A stretch of DNA of 64,000 nt from Sphingomonas sp. Leaf22 (GTDB lineage: Bacteria > Pseudomonadota > Alphaproteobacteria > Sphingomonadales > Sphingomonadaceae): the NCBI RefSeq assembly GCF_001421715.1, contig NZ_LMKP01000043.1:101211-165210 (forward strand), read 5' to 3'. The notes under the pieces were generated by a model, which did no database searches, was not told the origin of the DNA, and saw nothing but the letters and a program-made list of their open reading frames with translations. Of the stretch, positions 36,813 through 45,289 are shown one piece after another. Made by a program: the position numbers and the translations under genes. Within the stretch, counting starts at the first letter, position 1. Every line of letters begins with the position of its first letter.

Positions 36813-37847
36813 CTACAGACCACTCTCCGCATCAAACCCCACCACCACCGCATCCCCCGTCGCCGGCCGCAGTTCGAAGATACCGCTGTCGAAATGCCGC
36901 GTCGGATGCACCCGGTTGGTCAGCAGCGTCCACGCCACCCCGCGCTCGAAATCGATCCACAGCCCGGTCCCGGTAAAGCCGGTATGCCCGATCGTCCCCG
37001 CCGAACACGCCTGCCCCCCCGACCAGCCGGGAAAGCGGATTTCCCAGCCCGCCGTCCGATGCCCCTCGACCGGCGTCCGATGCCCCTCGACCGGCGTCCG
37101 GATCGCCGCCAGCATCGCCGCCGACGCCCCGCTCCCGTCGAGCAGCCCGAGCGCGAAGTCGAGCACGCCATCGACCGTCCCGAACAACCCGGCATGGCCG
37201 GTCCGCCCGCCCATCGCGAAGCAATTCTCGTCATGCACCTCACCGACCAGCACCCGTCCGCGCCACTGGCAATGCTCGGTCGCGACCGTCGGCCCCGGCG
37301 GCGGACCCCAGCTCAGGCCCGGCCCCAGCGGCAGCGCGTCCAGCCCGGCACCGATGATCCGTTCGATGGCGATGCCCAGCAGGATGAAGTTGATGTCCGA
37401 ATAGACCGGAGGCCCCTGCCGCCACACCCGCTGCAACACGAACGCGCGCAGCCGGGCGGGATCGTCGCCATAGGTATAGATCGGCTCGACCGCCGGCAGG
37501 AAGGTACGATGGAGCAGACAGTCGCGGAACGTCAGCCGCCGCTCGGCCGCGCCCGCCATGTCATATTGCCGCAAATCGGGGATCGCATCGGTCAGCGGCC
37601 GGTCGAGATCGATCCGCCCTTCTTCCGCCAGTTGCAGCACGAAACGGGTGGTCGCGATGACCTTGCTGACCGAGGCGAGGTCGAACCAGTGGTCGCGGGT
37701 CAGCGGCTCCTCGACCGGCACGCGCTGCGCCAGCCCGGCGACCCGCACCGACCGCGTACCGTCGGCGGAGACGATGCCGAGCGTGGCGCCCGGTATCCGC
37801 CCGTCCGCGACATGGGCGGCGGCGTCGGCAAAGGTACGGTCGATCAT
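36813..37847 (-). CDS. Serine hydrolase, class C beta-lactamase/esterase family
   Basis: A 344-residue protein of the penicillin-binding-like fold. SVSK (59-62) is the SxxK nucleophile motif, YSD at 149-151 stands for the YxN motif and GHTGFTGTG carries the third (H/K)TG motif. No signal peptide is visible, so a cytoplasmic site is likely. Many such proteins are esterases or peptidases rather than true beta-lactamases. It overlaps the AmpG-like permease gene by 4 nt, so it probably works on what that permease brings in. A 21-bp tandem duplication (37054-37095) repeats TPVEGHR in the protein, with no frame change. Confidence 0.85.
   Translation of the reverse strand: MIDRTFADAAAHVADGRIPGATLGIVSADGTRSVRVAGLAQRVPVEEPLTRDHWFDLASVSKVIATTRFVLQLAEEGRIDLDRPLTDAIPDLRQYDMAGAAERRLTFRDCLLHRTFLPAVEPIYTYGDDPARLRAFVLQRVWRQGPPVYSDINFILLGIAIERIIGAGLDALPLGPGLSWGPPPGPTVATEHCQWRGRVLVGEVHDENCFAMGGRTGHAGLFGTVDGVLDFALGLLDGSGASAAMLAAIRTPVEGHRTPVEGHRTAGWEIRFPGWSGGQACSAGTIGHTGFTGTGLWIDFERGVAWTLLTNRVHPTRHFDSGIFELRPATGDAVVVGFDAESGL
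37054..37095. repeat. Perfect 21-bp tandem duplication inside the serine hydrolase gene
   Basis: Two identical units starting GTCCGATGCCCCTCGACCGG. It adds seven residues (one extra TPVEGHR) in a loop between FALGLLDG and the FPGWSGG region. Length is a multiple of three, so the frame is preserved. Confidence 0.9.
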
Positions 37848-39337
37848 GCGTCGTCCTTCCGCGCCCGGATGCGGGTCAGCGCCGGCAGGATCGGGATCGC
37901 CGCCAGACTGAGCGCGCCCGACAACAGGAAGAACCCGTCATAGCCGATCACCCCGACCATCGACCCGCCAGCGCCCGCCAGCATCCGCGGCAACAGGAAC
38001 GCGAACCCCGTCAGGAACGCATATTGCGCCCCCGGATAGCGCGGGTTCACCAGCAGCGAGAGATAGACGACGAACACCGCGCCTGCGAACCCGTTGCCGA
38101 ACTGGTCCAGCCCGGTCGCGACATACAGCATCGCCTCGCTGACCTGCTGATGCGCCAGCCAGACGAAGCCGAAATTGCCGATCGCCGCCACCACCGCCCC
38201 GACCGCCAGCGCCCATGCCATCGCCCGCCGCGTCACCATCCATCCGCCCAGCGCGACCCCGACCATGCTCGCCACCAGCGCGACCACGCCATCGGCCCGC
38301 CCGATCTGGCTGAGCGAATAGCCCAGCCCCTTGATCATCGGTTTGGACAGGTTCAGCGCCAGCACGTCGCCCATCCGATACAGCGACACGAACGCCATCA
38401 GCACGATCGCCGCCGTCCGATACCGCCAGAAGAAATCGACATACGGCCCGATCGCGGTCGAGGTCCGCGCCCGGTGCGTGGCCGGCAGCGTCCGGATCCA
38501 CGGCACCGCCGCCGCCATGGCAAGGAACGGCACCATGCACAGCCCCAGCACCCATGGCGTCACGTTGCTCGTGGCATCGATCCCGATCGATGCCGCCGCC
38601 TGCAACAGGGCATAGCCGACCGTCGCCGTCACCGCCGCGACCACGCCCAGAATCACCGCCCCGCCCAGCACCCCGGTCGCCAGCGCCACCATCCGCCCGC
38701 CGCCCCGCGCCGCATCGGGCCGCATCGCCACCAGCATCGGAAACGGCAGAAACGCCGCCACCGCGATCGACAGATAGGCCAGCGCCCAGCCGCCATGGTC
38801 GGCCAGCAACAGCGCCCCGCTGCCCGCCGCGACCATCGCGCTGCGATATCCCCACAGGTTCGCGGCGACGATCGGCCCCTGCTGGTCCTGCGTCGGGAAC
38901 AGCTCGATCCGCCACGCATCCGCCGCCACCTCCAGCGTCGTGGTCCAGAAGGCGAGCAGCACCGCGAACAACGCGGTCAGCGGCAGCGACGCATCGTCCG
39001 ACGTCCACGCCATCGCCGCCATCGCGGTGACGATGCCCAGCTGCGCCAGCATGATCCACCCGCGCCGTTTGCCCCAGAAGCGCGCGAACCCCGGCACGTC
39101 ATAGCGGTCGAGCAGCGGCGCCCACACGAACTTCAGCGTCGGCAGCAACTGCACCCATGCAAAGAAGCCCAGCACGGTCAGCGCCACGCCATGCGCCTGC
39201 AACCGCAGCACCAGCACCGTCGAAAACATGTAGAAGGGCAGCCCGGCGGCAAAGCCGAGCAGCCCGTACACCAGCATCGCCCGCCGTCCCGGCAGCGTCG
39301 GATGGGATGGGACCGCAGGCGCGGCGGATGCGGTCAT
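37844..39337 (-). CDS. MFS permease, AmpG-like
   Basis: A 497-residue transporter with 12-14 membrane helices. The early stretch YGLLGFAAGLPFYMFSTVLVLRLQ and LPTLKFVWAPLLDRYDVP, followed by GKRRGWIMLAQLG, matches the AmpG branch, which imports anhydro-muropeptides for cell-wall recycling. The later LNLSKPMIKGLGYSLSQIG also fits. GGAG precedes the ATG. It forms an operon with the serine hydrolase. Substrate in this strain is inferred from the family; distant MFS members may carry other cargo. Confidence 0.82.
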   Translation of the reverse strand: MTASAAPAVPSHPTLPGRRAMLVYGLLGFAAGLPFYMFSTVLVLRLQAHGVALTVLGFFAWVQLLPTLKFVWAPLLDRYDVPGFARFWGKRRGWIMLAQLGIVTAMAAMAWTSDDASLPLTALFAVLLAFWTTTLEVAADAWRIELFPTQDQQGPIVAANLWGYRSAMVAAGSGALLLADHGGWALAYLSIAVAAFLPFPMLVAMRPDAARGGGRMVALATGVLGGAVILGVVAAVTATVGYALLQAAASIGIDATSNVTPWVLGLCMVPFLAMAAAVPWIRTLPATHRARTSTAIGPYVDFFWRYRTAAIVLMAFVSLYRMGDVLALNLSKPMIKGLGYSLSQIGRADGVVALVASMVGVALGGWMVTRRAMAWALAVGAVVAAIGNFGFVWLAHQQVSEAMLYVATGLDQFGNGFAGAVFVVYLSLLVNPRYPGAQYAFLTGFAFLLPRMLAGAGGSMVGVIGYDGFFLLSGALSLAAIPILPALTRIRARKDDA

Positions 39338-39462
39338 GGCGGCTCCGGTCGTGACAAAGCGCGAACCTCCGACGATCTGGGGAACAGGTCAACCGGGGCA
39401 TGACCCCGAGTTATGGGTTGGAGATGGCGGCGACCCGTCGACGGCGAGCGACGTTTCTCCAA

Positions 39463-39495
39463 CCCGTCACCCCGGGCTTGACCCGAGGTGACGGG
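39463..39495. repeat. Short palindrome between permease and cas3
   Basis: CCCGTCACCCCGGG and CCGAGGTGACGGG are inverted around CTTGA. It belongs to the CGGGACCC/GGTGACG repeat family and lies at the outer boundary of the defence island, 16 nt past the cas3 stop. Confidence 0.65.
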
Positions 39496-39510
39496 AGGGG
39501 AGCGCGGCCC

Positions 39511-41988
39511 TTACCCCTCCCGCTGCAATCCCCATCGGTCGTAGCGGAGCCTACGGTTGCCGATCCGCAGCGTCCCCTCGCTCCGGTCGAGCGGCGCTGC
39601 CCCTTCGGCCATCCAATGCGGCACGGCAATCCGATGCACCGGCCTTCCGAACGGTCCCGGCAGCGGCGGGTCGAGGTCGATCAACAGGTCGCGCCCGCCC
39701 AGCCGGGTCACCGCCTTCTCCGCATCGCGCCAGTCGAGTTCGCTGAAACGCTGCGACAGGTCGAGCGCGACCTGCGCGGCGGTCTGTCCATCGGCCGACA
39801 CCCCGCCCGATCGCTCTGCGGCATGGTTCTGCCACGCCACACCCTGGTCGCGCATGACCTCGGCCAGTGCGCCCGGATGCAACGCCCCCTCGACCAGCCG
39901 GCGGTTGTCGCGCGGGATGACGATGTCGGGCGTCGCCTCGATCCGGCGCAGCGTCGCTTCGAGCTGGACGAGGTTGGGATAGACATGCCCGCCAAGGCCA
40001 TGGAACCCGCCCTTGCGCGTCAGCAACGGCGTCAGATCACGCTCGGCCGGCCGCAGGACGATCGCGCGTGCCTCGGTAAAGGCACCGCGGTCGCGCGCGT
40101 GCCGATGCAGCCGCCCGATCCGCTGGAGCAAAACGTCGATCGGGGCCAGATCGGTGATGAGCAGGTCGGCATCGATGTCGAGCGATTGTTCGAGCGTCTG
40201 CGTGCCGACCAGCACCCGCCCGCCCGCACCGCGCGCCTTGCCGAACGCGGTCTCCACCGCCGCGTCGAGCAGCCGCCGGTCGTCGGGCGCGAACCGGCCA
40301 TGGTGCAGCGTCGCGACGTCGCCGACCCGGAACGCCAATTCGGGCGCGCGCGCCGCCACCGCCTGCGCCACCGCGATCGCGCCGCCGACACTGTTGCGCA
40401 CCACCAGCACCGCCGCGCCGGCGCAGGCCGCCGCCACCGCGCGTTCGGCGATGGCGACCGGGTCGTCGATCTCGCCGGCCGTCTCGATCCGCACCCGCTT
40501 CTCGCGCCCCGCCCCGGCCACGGCGCGAACGGCATCGCGACCCGACAGCGCCGGATAGGGGACCGCAACCGCCTGATCCTGCGACACGATCGGCTGTCGC
40601 AGCAACTGCGCCCGCGCCCGCGCGCCGAGCGTCGCCGACAACAGCAGCGCATGACCGCCCACCGCGACATGATGGGTCAGCAACCGGTCGAGCAGCCCGG
40701 CCATATACGCGTCGGAGGCATGGACCTCATCGACGACCAACAGGCTGCGCGCCAGCACCGATGCCCGGAACAGCGCGTGGCGCACCGGCAGCGTCGCGAG
40801 CAATGCCTGATCGATCGTCCCCACCGCCACCCGCGCGGCGAGAAACCGGTTGGCCCGCTCCGCCGCCCAGCGCGCATCGGGCTTGCCGCCCGCTTCGCCA
40901 TCGTCCCAGCGGACGGCATAATCGGGCAGCGCCTGCCCGGTGGCATCGCCCGACTGCAGATAGCCCGGCACGGCGAGTACCGCTTCCGGCGCGTCGGCAC
41001 CCCATAGCGATTTCAGCATGGTGTCGACGCGCCGGTGCAACTGCACCGCCGCCGACCGCGTGGGCAGTGCGAAGAACAGTCCGTCGACCTCGCCCCGTCG
41101 CCGCAGTTCGATCCAGCGCCACAACGCCGCCTCGGTCTTGCCCGATCCGGTCTCCGCCTCGATCAGCGCGACGGGGCCAAGGTCGTCGGCGGCGGCCTGC
41201 GCCTGAAACGCGAAAGGGTCCTTGCCGAACGCCGCCCGGAAATCACCGGGCGGCGTGGCCGACGGCAACAACCCGCGCGCCTGCGCCGCTGCCGCCGCGG
41301 CCACGTCCCGCACCGCGACCCGATCGGTGCCATAGGGTTCCTCGATCGGAAAGCGGTCGCTGTCGGACCCGATCCAGTCGGCCAGCGTCACCAGCCCGGC
41401 GAACAGCGCGACGAAGCGCGGTGCCTGCGGCAGCGGCTCGCCGGCCTCCCATGCCAGCGGCCAGCGCGCGCGGACGGCAGCAAGGACCGGCAGGACATCG
41501 GCGGCGGGATCGTGACCATGTTCCGGCATCCAGCATCCGGCGAACTTCATCCATTCACTGGTATCGGGCGGAAAGCGGAACGCATCGACCGGCCTGCCAT
41601 GATGCGCCATCACCGCCGCGAAATGTTCGGCGGCACCCCAGGCGTCGAGCATCGCACCGATCGCCTGCGCCGCCTCCCCCGCCCGCAATTTCGAATGGCA
41701 CAGCAGGGCTGCAACTGGGCCGGCATGGCCGATCTTCTGGTTCGCCTTCGGGTCGATCCGCGCCTGAAACCCGCGATTGGCCTTGCCGAGATCGTGCAAC
41801 GCCGCGAGCGCGATGAGCCGCGCCATGTCCTGCCCCGTCAGCGCCCGCCCCGCCGCCGCTTCGAGCGGCCGGGTCCAGCCCGGCAACACCGCCGCCATCG
41901 CCGCTCCGACGTCGAGGCAATGATCGACCAGCGGCAGCGCGGCGGCCACCCGGCCGTCGGCATTCTTTTTCAGCTTCGCCCAGACCAT
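39511..41988 (-). CDS. cas3: CRISPR-associated helicase/nuclease Cas3
   Basis: An 825-residue Cas3 that degrades the DNA strand displaced by Cascade. The N-terminal HD nuclease has H23 and the pair H65-D66 in LAALHDLGKANRGFQ, plus AHHGRP near 129. The SF2 helicase has Walker A EAETGSGKTE (277-286), DEVH box 420-423 and motif VI LLQRIGRLHRH. Start ATG 41988 has a GGGGAGCGGCG site; longer frames read into unrelated sequence. It is on the opposite strand to the other cas genes and diverges from the DISARM operon across 160 nt. All key residues appear intact. Confidence 0.95.
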   Translation of the reverse strand: MVWAKLKKNADGRVAAALPLVDHCLDVGAAMAAVLPGWTRPLEAAAGRALTGQDMARLIALAALHDLGKANRGFQARIDPKANQKIGHAGPVAALLCHSKLRAGEAAQAIGAMLDAWGAAEHFAAVMAHHGRPVDAFRFPPDTSEWMKFAGCWMPEHGHDPAADVLPVLAAVRARWPLAWEAGEPLPQAPRFVALFAGLVTLADWIGSDSDRFPIEEPYGTDRVAVRDVAAAAAAQARGLLPSATPPGDFRAAFGKDPFAFQAQAAADDLGPVALIEAETGSGKTEAALWRWIELRRRGEVDGLFFALPTRSAAVQLHRRVDTMLKSLWGADAPEAVLAVPGYLQSGDATGQALPDYAVRWDDGEAGGKPDARWAAERANRFLAARVAVGTIDQALLATLPVRHALFRASVLARSLLVVDEVHASDAYMAGLLDRLLTHHVAVGGHALLLSATLGARARAQLLRQPIVSQDQAVAVPYPALSGRDAVRAVAGAGREKRVRIETAGEIDDPVAIAERAVAAACAGAAVLVVRNSVGGAIAVAQAVAARAPELAFRVGDVATLHHGRFAPDDRRLLDAAVETAFGKARGAGGRVLVGTQTLEQSLDIDADLLITDLAPIDVLLQRIGRLHRHARDRGAFTEARAIVLRPAERDLTPLLTRKGGFHGLGGHVYPNLVQLEATLRRIEATPDIVIPRDNRRLVEGALHPGALAEVMRDQGVAWQNHAAERSGGVSADGQTAAQVALDLSQRFSELDWRDAEKAVTRLGGRDLLIDLDPPLPGPFGRPVHRIAVPHWMAEGAAPLDRSEGTLRIGNRRLRYDRWGLQREG

Positions 41989-42148
41989 CGCCGCTCCCCG
42001 TCCCCGCCCATACTGCACCCTATCCGTTCGATAGCCCGCACCCAAATGATCCGAAACGGAGGAAAGCCGCCAGCAAAGCGGACGCAACCTTCGTTGGCAG
42101 CGCGTCCGCCGGCCCGCACTGTCGTAAGCAGGAAAGGGGGCGCTCCGC
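41989..42148. promoter_or_regulatory. Divergent cas3/drmD regulatory region with inverted repeat
   Basis: 160 nt separate cas3 and the helicase gene. GCGGACGC (42078-42085) and GCGTCCGC (42102-42109) form an 8-bp inverted repeat spaced by 16 nt, an operator-like arrangement. The helicase start has an AGGAAAGGGGG site. No clear -10/-35 pair is seen. Confidence 0.4.
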
Positions 42149-45100
42149 ATGGCCGACACGCAATCCACCGGCCGCGCCCCTGCGCGCGCCGGACCGCCGG
42201 GGGTCGGCCAGTTCGTGTCGCTGCGCGGGCGGCTATGGATGGTCGAGGCCGAACCCGACGGGCCGCTCGACGGCCATCTGCTCGCCTGTATCGACGACGA
42301 TGCCAGCGGCGAGGAAGCACGCATCCTGTGGAGCGCCGAGGTCGATGCACGGCTGCACGACGAAGAGGCATGGGACGCGCTGGCCCGCGGCGGCGGCGAT
42401 GCGGCGAGCTTTTCCGCCTATCTTCGCACGGTTCGCTGGCGCACCGCGACCGCTGCCGAGCGCGACCTGTTCCAGGCCCCGTTCCGCGCCGGCATCCGCC
42501 TCGATCCCTATCAGTTGCTGCCGTTGCGCAAGGCGCTGCGCCTGCCGCGCGTGAACCTGCTGATCGCCGACGATGTCGGCCTCGGCAAGACGGTCGAGGC
42601 CGGGCTGGTACTACGCGAGATGCTGTTGCGGCGGCGGGTCGATTATACGGTCGTGCTCGCCCCGGCGGCGATGACGCTGCAATGGCGCGACGAGTTGCAG
42701 ACCAAGTTCGGGCTGGCGTTCGAGATCGTCGATGCCGCGCATCTGGAGGCGCTGCGGCGGCGTCGCGGCTATGGTGCCAACCCGTGGGCGGCGGGGTCGC
42801 GGTTCATCCTGTCGCACCGGTTGCTGGGGGAGGAAGCCTATGTCGCCGGGCTGCGCGACCTGCTCGGCGGCTTTCGCGCGCGCTCGCTGCTGATCCTCGA
42901 CGAGGCACATCATGCGGCACCGGCGGGCGGCGGACGCTATGCGATCGAGAGCCAGTTCACCCGCTCGCTGCGCGACCTGTCGGACCGGTTCGAACACCGG
43001 CTGTTCCTGTCGGCGACGCCGCATAACGGCCATCCCAACAGTTTCGCGACGCTGCTCGAACTGCTCGATCCGCAGCGTTTCACGCGCGGGGTGCCGGTGC
43101 GGCCCGCCGATCTCGAACCGGTGATGGTGCGCCGGCTGAAGAGCGACCTGCGCGCGCTGGGGGAGGCGTTTCCGCAGCGGGTGGTCGAACCGGTCGGCTT
43201 GCGCGACCTGCCCGCCGATGCGCCCGAACTGGTGCTGGCGGCGATGCTGGCCGAATATCGCGCCCTGCGCGAGGCGCGGATCGCGACGCTGCCCGGCGCA
43301 CAGGCGGCGCGGGCGCGGCTGGGTTTCGTCGGGTTGCAGCAGCGGCTGCTGTCCTCCATCCCGGCCTTTGCGCGGACGTTGCGGGTGCATCTCGACGGCC
43401 TCGACCGGGCGATGGTCGAGGCGGTCGACGCGCCCGAACGTGCCGAGGACGAAGCCGCCGCACTCGACCTGCTGGCCGAGCGCGAGGCGGCGATCGCGGC
43501 GGAGGCCGGTCCGCTCGCCGCCGAGCGCGACCATGCGCTGGCGATGCTGGCCATTGCCGACGCCGCGCGCGGCGGTCCCGATGCGCGGGTGCGGTGGATC
43601 GTCGACTGGGCGCGGTCCCACCTGCTCGACGATAACGGGCGGTGGCGCGACCGGCGGCTGATCCTGTTCACCGAATATGAGGATACGCGCCGCTGGTTGC
43701 AGCGGCAATTGTCGGTGCTGCTCGACCCGGGCGACGTGCACGAGGCGCGGCGGATCGACAGCTTTACCGGGCTCACCTCGACCGAACGGCGTGAGGCGGT
43801 CAAGCGCGCCTTCAACGATCCCGACGATCCGCTGCGCATCCTGATCTGCACCGACGCCGCGCGCGAGGGCATCAACCTGCAGACGCAGTGCCACGACCTG
43901 ATCCATGTCGACCTGCCATGGAACCCGTCGCGGCTGGAACAGCGCAACGGGCGGATCGACCGCAAGCTGCAACCAAGCGCCACCGTCACCTGCCGCTATT
44001 TCGTCTATGCACAGCGGCCCGAGGACGTCGTGCTCGACGCACTGGTGCGCAAGACCGAATTGATCCGGCGGCAGCTGGGATCGGCCGGACAGGTACTGGG
44101 CGACCGGATCGCCGACCGGCTGGCGGGCGGCGGCATCGATCGCGCGGCGGCGGCGACGCTGGCCGGACGCATTCGCGATGCCGAGGCCGACGACCGCGTG
44201 CGCGCGGCGGTGCGTGATCTGGACGACGGGGCCGATGCACGGCTGGCGCGGCTGCGGCGCGAACAGGCGGACCTTGCCGCTGCTCTGGACAAGGCGCGCG
44301 AGCGGGTCGGCATCGATCCGGACGAATTGCAGTCGGTGGTCGGGCTGGCGCTGGCACGGTCGGGCGGCGGCTGGCACCGGCCGGCGGCGATCGGCACGAC
44401 GCCGGTGTTCGCGCTCGACGAGGGCCGGATGGTGCAGGATGCCAGCTGGGCACCCCTGCTCGACGAATTGCGCGTTCGCCCGCTCCGGCCCGGCGAACGC
44501 CCCGGCGACTGGCGCGCCGATGCCGCGGTCCGGCGGGTGAGCTTCGCGCCGGCGATCCTGCCCGACGGCCGCGATGCCGGCGACGTTGTACAACTGCATC
44601 TCGAACACCGCCTCGTCCGCCGCCTGCTCGGCCAGTTCCTGTCGGCGGGGTTCCGGCAGGGGCTGGAGCGCGCCTGCGTGATCCGCGCGCCGGCCGCATC
44701 GTCGCCGCGCGTGATCCTGATCGGGCGTCTGGCGCTATACGGGGAAAAGGTGGCGCGACTGCACGAGGAAGTCCTGAGCATCGCCGCCGAGTGGCGTGAC
44801 GACGGCCCGTTGCGGATCCTGGCCGAGGGCCGCGAGGCGGAGAGCCGGGTCCTCGACGACCTGATCGCCGCACTGAAGACCGCCGAGGACGCCGACCCCG
44901 CCATCGCGACCCACGCGACCTCCCGGTCGGCCCGCGACATCGCCGAGTTGCGTCCGGCACTGCTGGCGCGGGCGGAGGCGCATCGCGCGCGGGTCGCCAC
45001 CGAACTCGCCCGGCGCGCGGCGGCGGAGGCGCGCGGGCTGGAAACGCTGCTCGACGCACGGCTCGCCCGCATCGGGCGCGAACGCGGCAGCGACGACGCG

Positions 45101-45289
45101 CAGTTGACGTTGCTGCTCGACCCGGCCGAGGCGCGACAGCGCGCCGCCGACCGCCGGTCGTGGGAACGCGCCACCGCCCGGCTCGCGGAGGAGCGCGTGC
45201 GTGAGCCCGAACGACTGCGCGGTGCCGCGACGATCCATGCCACCCGCGTCGAACCGATCGGCCTCGTCTATCTGTGGCCCGCCGCATGA
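42149..45289 (+). CDS. drmD: SNF2-family helicase, DISARM DrmD-like
   Basis: A 1046-residue Swi2/Snf2 ATPase. Walker A DDVGLGKT (141-148) and DEAH box (251-254, LLILDEAHHAAP), then HRLFLSATPHNGHPNSF and the motif V-VI region PSRLEQRNGRIDRKLQP, are all present. The C-terminal 400 residues are charged and alpha-helical, unlike chromatin remodellers. Class 1 DISARM uses such a helicase (DrmD) with a methyltransferase, DrmA and DrmB; all three follow here with 4-nt overlaps, so the assignment rests on both. It probably translocates on duplex DNA in restriction of unmethylated phage DNA. Similar helicases also serve other defence systems. Confidence 0.82.
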   Translation: MADTQSTGRAPARAGPPGVGQFVSLRGRLWMVEAEPDGPLDGHLLACIDDDASGEEARILWSAEVDARLHDEEAWDALARGGGDAASFSAYLRTVRWRTATAAERDLFQAPFRAGIRLDPYQLLPLRKALRLPRVNLLIADDVGLGKTVEAGLVLREMLLRRRVDYTVVLAPAAMTLQWRDELQTKFGLAFEIVDAAHLEALRRRRGYGANPWAAGSRFILSHRLLGEEAYVAGLRDLLGGFRARSLLILDEAHHAAPAGGGRYAIESQFTRSLRDLSDRFEHRLFLSATPHNGHPNSFATLLELLDPQRFTRGVPVRPADLEPVMVRRLKSDLRALGEAFPQRVVEPVGLRDLPADAPELVLAAMLAEYRALREARIATLPGAQAARARLGFVGLQQRLLSSIPAFARTLRVHLDGLDRAMVEAVDAPERAEDEAAALDLLAEREAAIAAEAGPLAAERDHALAMLAIADAARGGPDARVRWIVDWARSHLLDDNGRWRDRRLILFTEYEDTRRWLQRQLSVLLDPGDVHEARRIDSFTGLTSTERREAVKRAFNDPDDPLRILICTDAAREGINLQTQCHDLIHVDLPWNPSRLEQRNGRIDRKLQPSATVTCRYFVYAQRPEDVVLDALVRKTELIRRQLGSAGQVLGDRIADRLAGGGIDRAAAATLAGRIRDAEADDRVRAAVRDLDDGADARLARLRREQADLAAALDKARERVGIDPDELQSVVGLALARSGGGWHRPAAIGTTPVFALDEGRMVQDASWAPLLDELRVRPLRPGERPGDWRADAAVRRVSFAPAILPDGRDAGDVVQLHLEHRLVRRLLGQFLSAGFRQGLERACVIRAPAASSPRVILIGRLALYGEKVARLHEEVLSIAAEWRDDGPLRILAEGREAESRVLDDLIAALKTAEDADPAIATHATSRSARDIAELRPALLARAEAHRARVATELARRAAAEARGLETLLDARLARIGRERGSDDAQLTLLLDPAEARQRAADRRSWERATARLAEERVREPERLRGAATIHATRVEPIGLVYLWPAA

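Noticed and set aside
36813..37847. True beta-lactamase resistance gene
   Set aside because: SxxK is present but there is no signal peptide and YxN reads YSD; the operon with an AmpG-like permease suggests a peptidase or esterase.
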